Of a DNA stretch of 64,000 nucleotides, positions 8,214-17,600 are shown piece by piece (position 1 is the stretch's first letter; each line of letters begins with the position of its first letter). The stretch comes from Acidobacteria bacterium Ga0074141 (GTDB taxonomy: Bacteria; Acidobacteriota; Blastocatellia; Pyrinomonadales; Pyrinomonadaceae). The position numbers and the translations under genes were made by a program. Location: NCBI GenBank assembly GCA_001464665.1, contig LNDP01000025.1, positions 186,001 to 250,000 on the forward strand, read 5' to 3'. The notes beneath the pieces are model-generated. The model was given only the letters and a program-made list of their open reading frames with translations, ran no database searches and was not told the DNA's origin.

Positions 8214-8295
8214 CTGTCAATTCACAATGGACCAATTGCCAATTGACAATGCGGCGCCCGGGATTGGGGATTGTAAATTGTGTCATTGGAAATTG
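8214..8295. repeat. Inverted pair of heptamer arrays between lgt and rluD-type genes
   Basis: The left array (8214-8248) has units of the type attgaca/attgcca. The right array (8261-8295) has units of the type ggattgt/aaattgt. The two are roughly reverse complements around a GC-rich centre, so the spacer could fold as one long imperfect hairpin. It fills the intergenic region. Confidence 0.85.
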
Positions 8296-8301
8296 GTACG
8301 G

Positions 8302-9090
8302 CTACAGATCCTCTTCCGGACGCTGCCGATAGCGGATGGCGAAAAATGCGATCGACGCCGCGGCGACGACGAGGCTGACGATCTGTGAGGTCGAAAGGCC
8401 GGTCATCGCGGTGAGGCCGAAGAGCTCGCCACGCGGGTCGTCGCGGATAAATTCGATCAGAAAACGGAAGATCGAATAAATGATGCCGTAGGCGATCAGC
8501 ACTTGGCCGTCGAATTTCTTGTTGCGGTGCAGCCAAACGAGAAAGGCGAAGACCGCAAGCATTGTAAGGCTCTCAATGAGCTGCGTTGGATGCAGGTGGA
8601 CGTTGTCGGCGATCGGGACGCCGGTGTATTCGTGGCCCTTGTCGCTAAAGTGAACGCCCCACCAATTGGTTGTCGGCTTTCCCCAGCAGCAGCCGGCCGC
8701 AAAGCAACCCTGCCGTCCGAAAGCCTGACCGAGTGCCAGTCCCGCCGCAAGTGCATCAGCAACCTTCCAGAATGGCAGTTTGTAAAATCGGATGAGCAGT
8801 ACGACGGTCAAAAAGCCGCCGATCAACCCGCCATAATAAACGCCGCCCGAACGCAAGAAATCGAGCGTAAAAAGCTGTACGTTATCCTCGACAAAAAAGA
8901 GCAAGATCTTAGATCCAAGCAATCCGCCGACGAGCGTCCAGAGGCCTAGATCGTAAATGCGTTCGCGCGGCAACCCGTCGCGGGCCGCCAGCCGCGAAGC
9001 CGCAAACAGCGCGATTAACATCCCCGCCGCCAGCCAAATGCCGTAGCTGGTTATAGGAAAATCGCCGATGCGGAAAAGTTCAGGGTACAT
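8302..9090 (-). CDS. lgt: Prolipoprotein diacylglyceryl transferase Lgt
   Basis: A 262-residue inner-membrane enzyme that moves the diacylglyceryl group of phosphatidylglycerol to the lipobox cysteine, the first step of lipoprotein maturation. The N-terminal YPELFRIGDFPITSYGIWL, the multiple membrane helices, the signature region FGRQGCFAAGCCWGKP and the HPTQLIESL motif are all characteristic. lspA, which acts on the next step, is about 1 kb upstream in the same orientation, with the four-helix-bundle gene and its heptamer arrays in between. Confidence 0.95.
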   Translation of the reverse strand: MYPELFRIGDFPITSYGIWLAAGMLIALFAASRLAARDGLPRERIYDLGLWTLVGGLLGSKILLFFVEDNVQLFTLDFLRSGGVYYGGLIGGFLTVVLLIRFYKLPFWKVADALAAGLALGQAFGRQGCFAAGCCWGKPTTNWWGVHFSDKGHEYTGVPIADNVHLHPTQLIESLTMLAVFAFLVWLHRNKKFDGQVLIAYGIIYSIFRFLIEFIRDDPRGELFGLTAMTGLSTSQIVSLVVAAASIAFFAIRYRQRPEEDL

Positions 9091-9096
9091 GGGTCA

Positions 9097-9131
9097 AGAA
9101 GTCAGAATTCAGAAGCCAGAAGTCAGCATCC
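9097..9131. repeat. Heptamer array, left flank of the four-helix-bundle gene
   Basis: Five 7-bp units: agaagtc, agaattc, agaagcc, agaagtc, agcatcc. It is the approximate reverse complement of the array at 9564-9598 on the other side of the gene. Confidence 0.9.
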
Positions 9132-9150
9132 GGAGCACTCGAATCGTATT

Positions 9151-9531
9151 TCAGCTTCTGACGTCATTTCGAATTTTGCTCATATAGCTCGTTAACATCC
9201 GGCTTATTTCCTCAAGATTGCTTCGCAGCTGCGCAGTTTCGACATAGCCCAGATCAGACGCCAGCCGAAGATAATATCGGCACTCTTCGAGCGAGCTGAT
9301 GGCGATACCGTAAAACCGAAGTTTATCTGGTTTGGTTGACTTGCGGAAACCTTCCGCAAAGTTTGCCGGAATCGAGATCGCAGCACGCCGTAATTGAGAT
9401 GTGAGGCAGTATATCTCATGCTTCGGAAATTGTTCCGTGATCTTGTACACATCGAGCACAAACTGGTGAGCCTTCTTCCAGATCCCGACATCCTCAAAGC
9501 TCCTGGCCATTTCAGTTTGCATTGTATTCAC
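9151..9531 (-). CDS. Four-helix-bundle protein (S23 / 23S rRNA-IVP family)
   Basis: A 126-residue protein of the PF05635/TIGR02436 type: four amphipathic helices with the family features WKKAHQFVLDVYKIT, LRRAAISIPANFAEGF and LEECRYYLRLASDLGY. Members were first seen inside rRNA intervening sequences, and the same fold is used by the Avd accessory protein of diversity-generating retroelements. A general function is not established. Possible later starts are at Met4 and Met8. The gene interrupts the lspA-GNAT-lgt series and is bracketed on both sides by inverted heptamer arrays (9097-9131 and 9564-9598), as if the gene and arrays entered as one cassette. No reverse transcriptase or rRNA gene is present in this window. 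Confidence 0.9.
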   Translation of the reverse strand: MNTMQTEMARSFEDVGIWKKAHQFVLDVYKITEQFPKHEIYCLTSQLRRAAISIPANFAEGFRKSTKPDKLRFYGIAISSLEECRYYLRLASDLGYVETAQLRSNLEEISRMLTSYMSKIRNDVRS

Positions 9532-9563
9532 GGCTCAATTTTCGCAGGCTTCTCGTCATCCAC

Positions 9564-9598
9564 TTCTGAATTCTGAATTCTGAATTCTCGCTTCTTAA
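9564..9598. repeat. Heptamer array, right flank of the four-helix-bundle gene
   Basis: Three perfect ttctgaa units, then ttctcgc and ttcttaa. It runs into the stop codon of the GNAT gene. It is inverted relative to the array at 9097-9131. Confidence 0.9.
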
Positions 9599-10032
9599 AA
9601 CACGTATCTCATTACTATCTCGCCGTGCTCGATCTCGCCTGTCCGTGCGAAGCCAATGCTTTGATAAACCCCTTCGGCGGCCGCGTTACCCGGAACGAGG
9701 CTCAAGAATATCTCGCCGCATTCCTGCTTTGCCCGCAGCTCTTCGATCAGGGCGAGCACCGCGGCACGCCCGTAGCCTTTCCCTTGATGTGCGGCGTCGA
9801 CCATCAGCCGTACGATCCAATATTTGCCGGTCTCAGGATCGCGGCCGTAGAGCGTAAAACCCACAAGCTCATCGTCTGCATAAACCGCCCGCGGTTCGAG
9901 GTACGGCGAGACCTTTGACTCTGCAATCGAGAAAACGTTTGTCGCAACAAACGTATTCTGGCCCGGCCCGACATCCAGCCCGACGACCGGCCTAAAATTC
10001 TCCTCATTTATCGGCCTGAGTTCGATCTTCAT
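9595..10032 (-). CDS. GNAT family N-acetyltransferase
   Basis: A 145-residue acetyl-CoA-dependent acetyltransferase. The pyrophosphate-binding motif appears in LMVDAAHQGKGYGRAAV (about 81-97), followed by the beta-bulge region and YQSIGFARTGEIEHGEIVM at the C-terminus. Closest in appearance to diamine/spermidine N-acetyltransferase-like proteins, but the substrate cannot be read from sequence. Its ATG overlaps the lspA stop by 4 bases (10029-10032), so translation is probably coupled to lspA. Confidence 0.85.
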   Translation of the reverse strand: MKIELRPINEENFRPVVGLDVGPGQNTFVATNVFSIAESKVSPYLEPRAVYADDELVGFTLYGRDPETGKYWIVRLMVDAAHQGKGYGRAAVLALIEELRAKQECGEIFLSLVPGNAAAEGVYQSIGFARTGEIEHGEIVMRYVF

Positions 10033-10553
10033 TGTGCTGTCGCGTTCTCCGTCGGCGGATCAGCCTTCTCCTTCTTCGACCAAACCATATCAAGGATCAA
10101 CAATCCGGCGCCGATGACGATCGCCATATCCGCGACGTTAAAGGTCGGGTAGTGCCATGAGCCGAATTGTACATCGATGAAATCGACAACGAACCCGAGC
10201 CGCACCCGGTCCGTAACGTTGCCGATTATCCCGGCAAGTAGGAGAGCAAGCGCTCCGAGAACGCGGTCATCCGAACGCGGCGTTCGCCAAAAGTAAAAGA
10301 GCACCAGAATGCCGGCGACGATCGCCACGGCCGAGAGCCCCCAGCGTCCGGGGTCGCCGTAATCGTCGAGCATTGAGAACGCAACGCCTGTATTTTGGGC
10401 ATATGCGAAATTGAGAAACCCCGGAATGACCGAGATGTCGTCCCCAAACCGAAGACGGCTGACCGCCCAGGCCTTCGTCGTTTGATCGACCAGAAAAACC
10501 CCGCCGGTAATGACGAGGTAAGCGAGTTTCCAAAGTATGTCGTTCTTTTTCAC
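10029..10553 (-). CDS. lspA: Lipoprotein signal peptidase LspA
   Basis: A 174-residue inner-membrane aspartic peptidase that removes the signal peptide from diacylglycerated prolipoproteins, acting after Lgt. Four membrane helices are visible. NTGVAFSML (about 54-62) and the two catalytic aspartates in FVVDFIDV (Asp124) and FNVADMAI (Asp142) are present. It sits in the classical ileS-lspA neighbourhood, with one small secreted protein between. Confidence 0.95.
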   Translation of the reverse strand: MKKNDILWKLAYLVITGGVFLVDQTTKAWAVSRLRFGDDISVIPGFLNFAYAQNTGVAFSMLDDYGDPGRWGLSAVAIVAGILVLFYFWRTPRSDDRVLGALALLLAGIIGNVTDRVRLGFVVDFIDVQFGSWHYPTFNVADMAIVIGAGLLILDMVWSKKEKADPPTENATAQ

Positions 10554-10556
10554 GGC

Positions 10557-10982
10557 TTATTCAGTATACGGAAACACGGCCTTTGGTGCCCGGTATCGCC
10601 GCCACCAGTCGGCATAGCAGACGTCCGTGCAGCCGATCGCGGTCGTCGTCACGCGCCATCGCGAGCCGGTCTTCTTGACCAGGGCAAAAAAGTTATTCTC
10701 AAAGAAATCGGCTTCCTCTGCCCATGCAGTTCCTCTAAGGTCAGGCTGACCGCCATCGGGCGTCTGGAGCGTTCCGCCGACGAACGCCCAAGTGCCCTGC
10801 ACCCGGAACTCGCTGGTCACGAAGACGATCTTCTGCTTCATATCGCGTTCGACCGGGACGCGGATGGCATCTAGGATCGCCTTGCGTTCGGCGGAACCGC
10901 GTTCGGGTGTGCGGACGCTCTGTGCCGCAGCCGCAGCCGCAAGCAGCACCAGCATTAAAAATGTCGCTACGAATCTTTTCAT
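10557..10982 (-). CDS. Small secreted protein of unknown function
   Basis: 141 residues with a clear signal peptide (MKRFVATFLMLVLLAAAAAAQ). The mature part is a compact globular domain with a conserved-looking segment KIVFVTSEFRVQGTWAF and a C-terminal CTDVCYADWWRRY that could hold a disulfide. The pattern resembles the many small secreted acidobacterial proteins with an SnoaL/DUF-like beta fold, but I do not recognise the family. It lies 12 bases after ileS and 3 bases before lspA, so it is part of that operon. Confidence 0.75.
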   Translation of the reverse strand: MKRFVATFLMLVLLAAAAAAQSVRTPERGSAERKAILDAIRVPVERDMKQKIVFVTSEFRVQGTWAFVGGTLQTPDGGQPDLRGTAWAEEADFFENNFFALVKKTGSRWRVTTTAIGCTDVCYADWWRRYRAPKAVFPYTE

Positions 10983-10994
10983 ATTGATCCTCCT

Positions 10995-13886
10995 CTAAGC
11001 GGCCGCTGCCTTTTCTATCTCACGAAGAGCTGCGATGCACCGCTCGCAGACCGTCGGATAGCTCTCAAATTCGCCGACGCGTGACGAATAGTTCCAGCAC
11101 CGTTCGCATTTCTCGCCGTGTGCTTTTTCGATCTTGACGGCAAACGGCTCGCCCTCGTGCACCTCGACCTGTGAAACGATAAATATATACCGTAGCTCGG
11201 TGAAATGCTCCATCAAAAACATCGTCGTCGGCTTATCTGTCGTCAGGATGACCTTTGCCTCGAGCGATGAGCCGATCACCTTTTCGCCCCTCGCCGTTTC
11301 GAGCGATCTTAAAACCTCGTCGCGGATGGCGAAGATGCGTTCCCACTGCGAAAGCAATTCCGCCTCGGCCGCTTCGTCAAGACGCGTTGCGGCCGGGAAT
11401 TCGGCCATGTGGACCGAGGCCTCGCGCTCGCCCGGCAGGTTCTCCCATGCCTCGTCGCTTGTAAAAGCGAGCAGCGGCGCCATCAGCCGGCAAAGCGAAT
11501 CGGCGATGCGGTAGAGCGCCGTCTGTGCCGAGCGGCGCTCAATCGAACGCGGGGCGAAGATGTAGAGCCTGTCCTTGATGATGTCAAAGTAACGGGCCGA
11601 AAGCGTGACCGTACAAAAATTGTAAAGCGCTCCGTAGGCAGCCTGAAAGTCGTAGTCCTCAAACCCCTTCTGCACCTTTGCCGAGACTACCTCAAGGCTT
11701 GCAAGTGCCCAGCGGTCGATCGCAAGCATCTCCGATTCCGCAACCGAATCCGCCGCCGGGTCAAAACCATCAAGGTTTCCAAGCGCGTAGCGGAGCGTAT
11801 TCCGCATCTTGCGATAGGCATCGACCACCCGCGAAAGGATCTCGTCCGAACAGCGAACGTCCTCGGTGTAATCGACCGCCGCCGCCCAGAGCCGTAAGAT
11901 CTCCGCACCTGATTTATCGATGATCTCCTGCGGAGCCGTCACGTTGCCGACCGATTTCGATTGCTTTTTGCCCTCACCATCGACGACCCAGCCGTGGGTT
12001 ATCACCTGCCGATACGGCGCCGTGCCGTGTGCCGCGATGCCGCAGCTCATCGACGAATTGAACCAGCCGCGGTATTGATCGCCGCCCTCGAGATAAACAT
12101 CCGCCGGAAAGCGGAGCGTATCGCCGCGGGTCTCAAGCACCGCGACGCACGATGAGCCCGAGTCGAACCAGACGTCGAGAATGTCAGTCTCTTTGCGGAA
12201 ATCGGTACCGCCGCATTTCGTGCAAGCATAGCCCTCGGGCAGTAGCTCGCTCTCCGTCCGGGCGTACCAGGCGTCGGCGGTTTCCTTGGCAAAGATGTCC
12301 GCAACGTGATCGACCACACTCGGGTCGGCGACCGTTTCCTCGCAGCCGCTGCAGTAAAAGACCGGGATCGGAACGCCCCATGACCGCTGCCGCGAGACGC
12401 ACCAATCAGGTCGCCCCTTGAACATATTTGCCATCCGCCCCTGGCCCCAGGCAGGATGCCACTTCACCTTTTCGATCTCCGCAAGAGCGGAGGCTCGGAG
12501 AGATGCGTCGTCCGAGCCGGCTGAAGCCGGTACTCCAAACTTTTCGTCCATCGAGATGAACCACTGCGGCGTCGCCCGAAAGATGACCGGGTTCTTGCAC
12601 CGCCAGCAGTGCGGATAGCGGTGCTGATAGGGCTCGGAATATAGCAACGCTCCGCTCGCTTTCAGAAACTCGACTATCTTCGGGTTCGCCTCAAAGATAT
12701 TCATCCCGCCGAAGTGCTCGACCTCGGCGATGAACTTGCCAGCGGCATCGACCGGGTTATAAACCTCAAGCCCGTACGCCTTGCCGATGTGGAAGTCGTC
12801 GGCGCCGTGGCCGGGAGCCGTGTGGACAAGGCCGGTGCCGGACTTTGCCGAGCCCTTGCTTTCAAACCGGACGTCGAGTTCCGTTTCGGCATCTGCCTCG
12901 CCGAGCGTTACGTGCTCGCCGTTCATCACCAGCGAAGTGCGGTCGATCCAGGGATGCTTTGCCTCAAGCCGGTCGAGCTTTGAGCCCTTGAACAGGGCAA
13001 GCTCGCTCGAAGCTTCAAAGCCGCACGTCTCGGCTAGCGAGCCCTTTAACTCCGATGCAACGATCAGGACCTCATCACCGACCTCAACGGCCGAATAATC
13101 AAATTCCGGATGGACCGCGATGCCGAGGTTTGCCGGGATCGTCCAGGGAGTCGTCGTCCAGATGACGAGAAATACGCGCTTTCCGGAAAGCGCGGGGTCG
13201 ATCGCGGCAGGGTCCGACGTAAGCGGAAATTTTACGTAGATCGAGGGCGACGTGTGCTCTTTGTATTCGACCTCGGCCTCGGCAAGCGCCGTCTGGTCGT
13301 GGATGCACCAATAGACCGGCCTTAGGCCCTTATAAACAAACCCACGTTCGAGAAAGCGGCCAAAGAGCCGTGCCGTCGCCGATTCATACTCGGCGGACAT
13401 TGTCAGATATGGGTTCTCCCATTCGCCCAAGATGCCGAGCCGCTGAAAATCGCGCGTCTGGTTGTTCATCGCGGTCGAGGCGTGCTCGCGGCAGATGCGG
13501 CGAAAGCTCAGGACCGGAATGTCAGCCTTGTTCTTGCCCTTATCTGTGAGCTTGCGTTCGACGTGCGTCTCGATCGGCAGGCCGTGGCAGTCGTAGCCCG
13601 GAACATAAGGCGCGTCAAAGCCCATCATCGACCGGCTCTTGACGACAAAATCTTTCAGGATCTTATTGAGCGCCGTGCCGATGTGGATATCGGCGTTCGC
13701 ATAGGGCGGACCGTCGTGGAGAATGAACTTTTCCCGGCCGCGTCGCGCCTCGGCGATGCGTTCGTAAAGCCCGGCCTCTTTCCACTTCTTGAGCCGGGCC
13801 GGCTCGCTCTGCCCAAGATTCGCCTTCTGCCCAAAATTCGTTTTCGGCAGATTTACTGTTTTCTTTAGTTCTAAGCTTTCGGTCAT
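10995..13886 (-). CDS. ileS: Isoleucyl-tRNA synthetase
   Basis: A 963-residue class I synthetase charging tRNA-Ile. The HIGH-type signature reads [14 protein letters not shown] (HIG at 68-70) and the KMSKS-type signature reads KKQSKS at about residue 640. A CP1 editing domain lies between them. A C-terminal zinc finger (CERCWNYSS...YPTVCERC, about 926-950) marks the bacterial type 1 enzyme. Compared with E. coli, about 13 extra residues ([13 protein letters not shown]) occur just after WFISMDEK; they are encoded by a 48-bp palindromic insertion (12489-12536). A terminator-like hairpin lies only a few bases before the ATG, and no Shine-Dalgarno sequence is visible in that spacer. Confidence 0.95.
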   Translation of the reverse strand: MTESLELKKTVNLPKTNFGQKANLGQSEPARLKKWKEAGLYERIAEARRGREKFILHDGPPYANADIHIGTALNKILKDFVVKSRSMMGFDAPYVPGYDCHGLPIETHVERKLTDKGKNKADIPVLSFRRICREHASTAMNNQTRDFQRLGILGEWENPYLTMSAEYESATARLFGRFLERGFVYKGLRPVYWCIHDQTALAEAEVEYKEHTSPSIYVKFPLTSDPAAIDPALSGKRVFLVIWTTTPWTIPANLGIAVHPEFDYSAVEVGDEVLIVASELKGSLAETCGFEASSELALFKGSKLDRLEAKHPWIDRTSLVMNGEHVTLGEADAETELDVRFESKGSAKSGTGLVHTAPGHGADDFHIGKAYGLEVYNPVDAAGKFIAEVEHFGGMNIFEANPKIVEFLKASGALLYSEPYQHRYPHCWRCKNPVIFRATPQWFISMDEKFGVPASAGSDDASLRASALAEIEKVKWHPAWGQGRMANMFKGRPDWCVSRQRSWGVPIPVFYCSGCEETVADPSVVDHVADIFAKETADAWYARTESELLPEGYACTKCGGTDFRKETDILDVWFDSGSSCVAVLETRGDTLRFPADVYLEGGDQYRGWFNSSMSCGIAAHGTAPYRQVITHGWVVDGEGKKQSKSVGNVTAPQEIIDKSGAEILRLWAAAVDYTEDVRCSDEILSRVVDAYRKMRNTLRYALGNLDGFDPAADSVAESEMLAIDRWALASLEVVSAKVQKGFEDYDFQAAYGALYNFCTVTLSARYFDIIKDRLYIFAPRSIERRSAQTALYRIADSLCRLMAPLLAFTSDEAWENLPGEREASVHMAEFPAATRLDEAAEAELLSQWERIFAIRDEVLRSLETARGEKVIGSSLEAKVILTTDKPTTMFLMEHFTELRYIFIVSQVEVHEGEPFAVKIEKAHGEKCERCWNYSSRVGEFESYPTVCERCIAALREIEKAAAA
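12489..12536. repeat. 48-bp palindromic insertion in ileS
   Basis: Outer GGAG...CTCC ends, a GGCTCGGA / TCCGAGCC inverted pair and an inner CCGGCT-GA-AGCCGG hairpin. Its length is 16 codons, and it accounts for the extra residues of IleS relative to the family. Confidence 0.7.
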
Positions 13887-13889
13887 TGT

Positions 13890-13928
13890 AAAAAATCAAA
13901 AAGCCCCAAGCCGTTAAGTAAGCTTGGG
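13890..13928 (-). terminator. Rho-independent terminator just upstream of ileS
   Basis: On the minus strand CCCAAGC, a 10-base loop, GCTTGGG, then CTTTTTGATTTTTT. It lies after clpS and ends within about 4 bases of the ileS ATG. It may simply end clpS transcription, or it may act as an attenuator in an ileS leader. I found no convincing T-box consensus in the 230-base spacer. Confidence 0.65.
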
Positions 13929-14116
13929 ACCCTATAAAGGCAAAATTTCGCCACCGCTCAACTCCGGGTTGAACTTAAGTCCCTATCCTCGTGCGTATAA
14001 TGGGCGATGGCCTCCGCATATCTGCAGTCAGATTAGCACATAAAACCAGTTCTTTTCCAGATAGGACGGCAAGACGACAAGCAAGCCCGACAGGTGAATT
14101 CTATCGGCGTTTCGGA

Positions 14117-14428
14117 TCACTCTTCTTCAATCGTCACGAGCAGCGGGTATTCGCGGGATTTGGCGAGGTTCATCGCCTTCTGCTGCTTCATATAGGCGAC
14201 CTCGTAGGGGAAAACGCCAGCGACGCCGATGCCGCTGTAGTGGACGCTGAGCATTATCTCCAGAGCCTGGGGCCGCGTTTTTTTGAAGACGTGCTCGAGC
14301 ACAAAAACGACGAATTCCATCGTCGTAAAATCATCGTTGTGAAGGATGACCTTAAAGAGCTTGGGCTTCTCGAGCTTCGACCGCCGCTCGGTCAGAACAT
14401 CGCCGTCATTTTCCGGAAATTCTGCCAT
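14117..14428 (-). CDS. clpS: ATP-dependent Clp protease adaptor ClpS
   Basis: 103 residues. ClpS binds the ClpA/ClpC chaperone and delivers N-degron substrates. The family core is visible: KPKLFKVILHNDDFTTMEFV followed by VFKKTRPQA and VHYSGIGVAGVFPYEVA. I choose the ATG at 14426-14428 because AGGGCGG precedes it at a normal distance; the upstream ATG at 14446 would leave a leader of only about 10 bases from the predicted promoter. Confidence 0.9.
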   Translation of the reverse strand: MAEFPENDGDVLTERRSKLEKPKLFKVILHNDDFTTMEFVVFVLEHVFKKTRPQALEIMLSVHYSGIGVAGVFPYEVAYMKQQKAMNLAKSREYPLLVTIEEE

Positions 14429-14462
14429 TTTGCCGCCGCCCTGCATTCAAAGCGGAAAAATA

Positions 14463-14492
14463 ATTATAGACACCGCGGCTAAATTCTGCTAA
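14463..14492 (-). promoter_or_regulatory. Sigma70-type promoter for clpS
   Basis: Minus strand: TTAGCA (14487-14492), 18-base spacer, perfect TATAAT (14463-14468). It lies 35 bases before the chosen clpS start. Confidence 0.6.
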
Positions 14493-14602
14493 CTTTCGAA
14501 TGCGCTGTTTACTTAGTATTCAATTTTTGCATTTTAGGGCGATCGGCCCGCTGAAAAAGCGGCCTCATTCCGGCCTTGCCCGGAACCGAAAACGCCAATC
14601 AA

Positions 14603-17600
14603 ATGAAACGCTCTCCGCTCATCAAACGCGGTCCGCGAGCTGCGGCTCCCGGCATCGCGAAGGAACGCCGCGATGTGCCCTCGCGCGAAGAGCTCGACGC
14701 GCTCTTCTCTTCTATCGGGCAAAAGCTCCGCGAAGGGCTCTCGAGCGAAGCCGAGCGAATCGTCGTTGACGCGATCGCCGCTTTTGGCCATACGGACGAC
14801 GACCTCGCAAGCCTCAAACGGCTGCATTCCTTTACGCTCGAGACCGTCGGTAGCTACAAGGAATCGCTCGAGGCGATCCGTCCATATGAGGACCGCGAGA
14901 ACCTCGACCGCTTGAGCCAAGAGATCCGCATCCGGGTGATGACGCAGCTCGCCATCGCCTACAACAACCTCGGCGACCACCCGAAGGCAGTTACGCTCCT
15001 CAAGGAAACGCTCGAAACGGCGAAATCCGCCGAACTTCCGCAGCTTAATGGCCAAATCCACATCGGGCTCGCCCGCGTTTACCGCAAGCTCAACGAATCG
15101 AGCATCTGCCGCGACCACGCAAACGCCGCCCTTGAGCCGCTCCGCGCCGTCGGCGATTGGCTCGGGCTCGCCGAGGCCTATCGCGAGATAGCGATCAGCT
15201 ACCACCAGGAAGGCAACAGCGAAGAGGCTCTGCAGTATTTTGATCTCGGCATAAAGATCATCGGCGACCGCTCGGCCCCGTTCATGCTCGGAAAGCTTTA
15301 TACCGATATGTCCGGTGCATATTGGTTCCTTCGCCGGCCGCAGGATGGCATCGAGTGCCTTGAGAAATCGATCACCTTTTTTGACCAGACCGAGCACGTT
15401 CTCAATTCCGTTATCGCCTACAACAACCTCGGCATTCACCTGATGCACGTCGGCGAATGGCACCGTGCCGAGGAGCGGATAAAGCGGGCGCTCGACCTCG
15501 CGATCGAATCAAACCACGCCCACATCGCCGGCATTCTCGACAGCCTCGGCGAGATGAAGATCCTCCGCGGCGATCTGAATGAGGCCCGAAGCCTTCTGAC
15601 CCAAGCCGTCGCTGCCGCCCGCGAACACAAACGCGAATGGTACGAGGCACAGGCTCTCCGCAATCTTTCGCGGTGCCTGCTCGCCGAGGGTGAATATGAA
15701 AAAGCGGCAGCGACGGCCCGCGAGACGATCGAGCTTAGCGGCCGGATCGGCGACAAGCACTACGCGAAGATGGCCGGCCTCGTGCTCGCCGAGGCATTGC
15801 TCCGGCTCGACCGCACCGCTGAATTTGAGAACGCCATCGCGATGGTAGAGGCAAACGATCCGGAGTCGGACTTTTTTGTCTTTGGGAACGTTCAGCGGAT
15901 CCGCGGGCTTGAATCGGCAAAAGCCGGCGACCCTGAAATGGCCGTTCATCATTTCAACCGGTCGCTGACGATCTTTGAGACCGCTGAAGATATCTACCAC
16001 ATCGGCGATGCCCATCTTCTGCTTGCCGAGCACCTCCCAAAAGGCCGCAGCGAGCAGGCGATGCGTCACCTTGAGGCCGCCAAAGATATCTTCAAAAAGC
16101 TGGGCATTGACGAACGCCTGAAGCATGCCGAATCGATCGCGGCGACGAGGAAGACCTTGCCCGCCCGCAGCGAACCGGCCCGGTCGAATTCCGTTGTTTC
16201 GCAGCTTCTGATGGTCCGGCTCGCGGAGGCAACCGCCTCGCGTGAGCTGCTCTTCCGCGAGCTGATGGCCGTGCTCCAGCAAGAAACAACGGCCAAGAAG
16301 ATCGTCATCGCCGAGATGAATGAGAAGAAGCAGCTTCGGCCATTTATCACGCACGGCATCGCACCCTCGGACAGCGCCGAACTCGTCTCGCAATACGAAA
16401 AAGCCGAGCGCGAAGGCAAAGCAAAGGCCTTCGAGCGTTCAAAGAACTTCGCGGTTCTCGACCTCAAGCCCGCCGGAGCTCCGGCCGCCGCGGTGCTAAT
16501 GAGTCCCACGGGCTCGGCAAAGCTCTCTGACGGCAGCCCGCTCCAGCCGCTGATCAAGGTCGTCGAGCTCGGGCTTGATGTCATCGACCTTCGCTCGCGC
16601 GAACGCTCGCGGCCGGCCGAGCAGGAAACCGGCTCGCACGCTTCGACCAGCGTTATGCCCGGCTTTATCCATTCCTCGCCCGCGATGACCTCGCTTGTTG
16701 AGGAGATCTACAAGATCCGCTCTTCAGATGTAACGGTCCTCGTCACCGGCGAATCGGGCACAGGTAAGGAGCTCGTTTCGCGAGCCATCCACTCGCTCTC
16801 GAACCGGAAAGACAAGGTTTTTATCCCGTTCAATTGTACGGCGGTTCCGAAAGAACTCGCCGAAGGGCACCTCTTCGGTTATAAACGCGGGGCATTTACC
16901 GGAGCGGTCACAGATTCGCCCGGCATGATCCGCTCGGCCGATGGCGGAACACTTTTTCTTGATGAGGTCGGCGACCTGCCGATAGATGTTCAGCCAAAGC
17001 TGCTGCGTTTTTTGCAGGAAGGCGAGGTGCAGCCGATCGGCGAGAAAAAGCCGATCAAGGTCGATGTCCGCGTGATCGCCGCGACAAATATGCCGCTTGA
17101 GGAAAAGGTCGCCGAGGGCAGCTTCCGCGAGGATCTTTACTATCGGCTAAACGTAATCCGGCTGCGGGTGCCGCCGCTCCGCGAGCGCCGCTCGGAGATA
17201 CCGCCGATCATCAACTACTACGTCAACCACTACTCTGAGAAATTCCACAAACGCGACGTCACCTTCACGCCGCAGACCGTTGACCTGCTGATGGTCTGCA
17301 ATTGGGAGGGAAACGTCCGCCAGCTTTGCAATGAGATACAGCGGGTCGTGGCCCGTGCCGAGGATGGCGACGTGATAACGCCCGATCACCTCTCGCCCGA
17401 ACTGCGGCGTTCGGCAAAGCCGATAACTACCTTTGGAGAATCGCCAAACGACGCAAAGCCGATAACGTCATTCTCAAGCCCGATAATGCCTTTCGCTAAT
17501 CTCTCGACCGGCACCACGCTCGATGAAGCCGTTGGCGAGCTTGAAATGCAGATGATCAAAGCCGCGCTTTCACGCCACAATTGGAACATCTCGCGGGTCG

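Noticed and set aside
13887-14116. T-box riboswitch for ileS
   Set aside because: The conserved T-box core (GGGTGG-ACCGCG type) is not present; only GGTGGCG was seen in the expected area.
14534-15463. Long minus-strand open frame (309 codons) across the sigma54 activator gene
   Set aside because: It is antisense to clear TPR coding sequence and shows no family features. Long antisense frames are common here because of the codon bias (also 15509-16393, 19600-20685, 42767-43825, 49449-50426).
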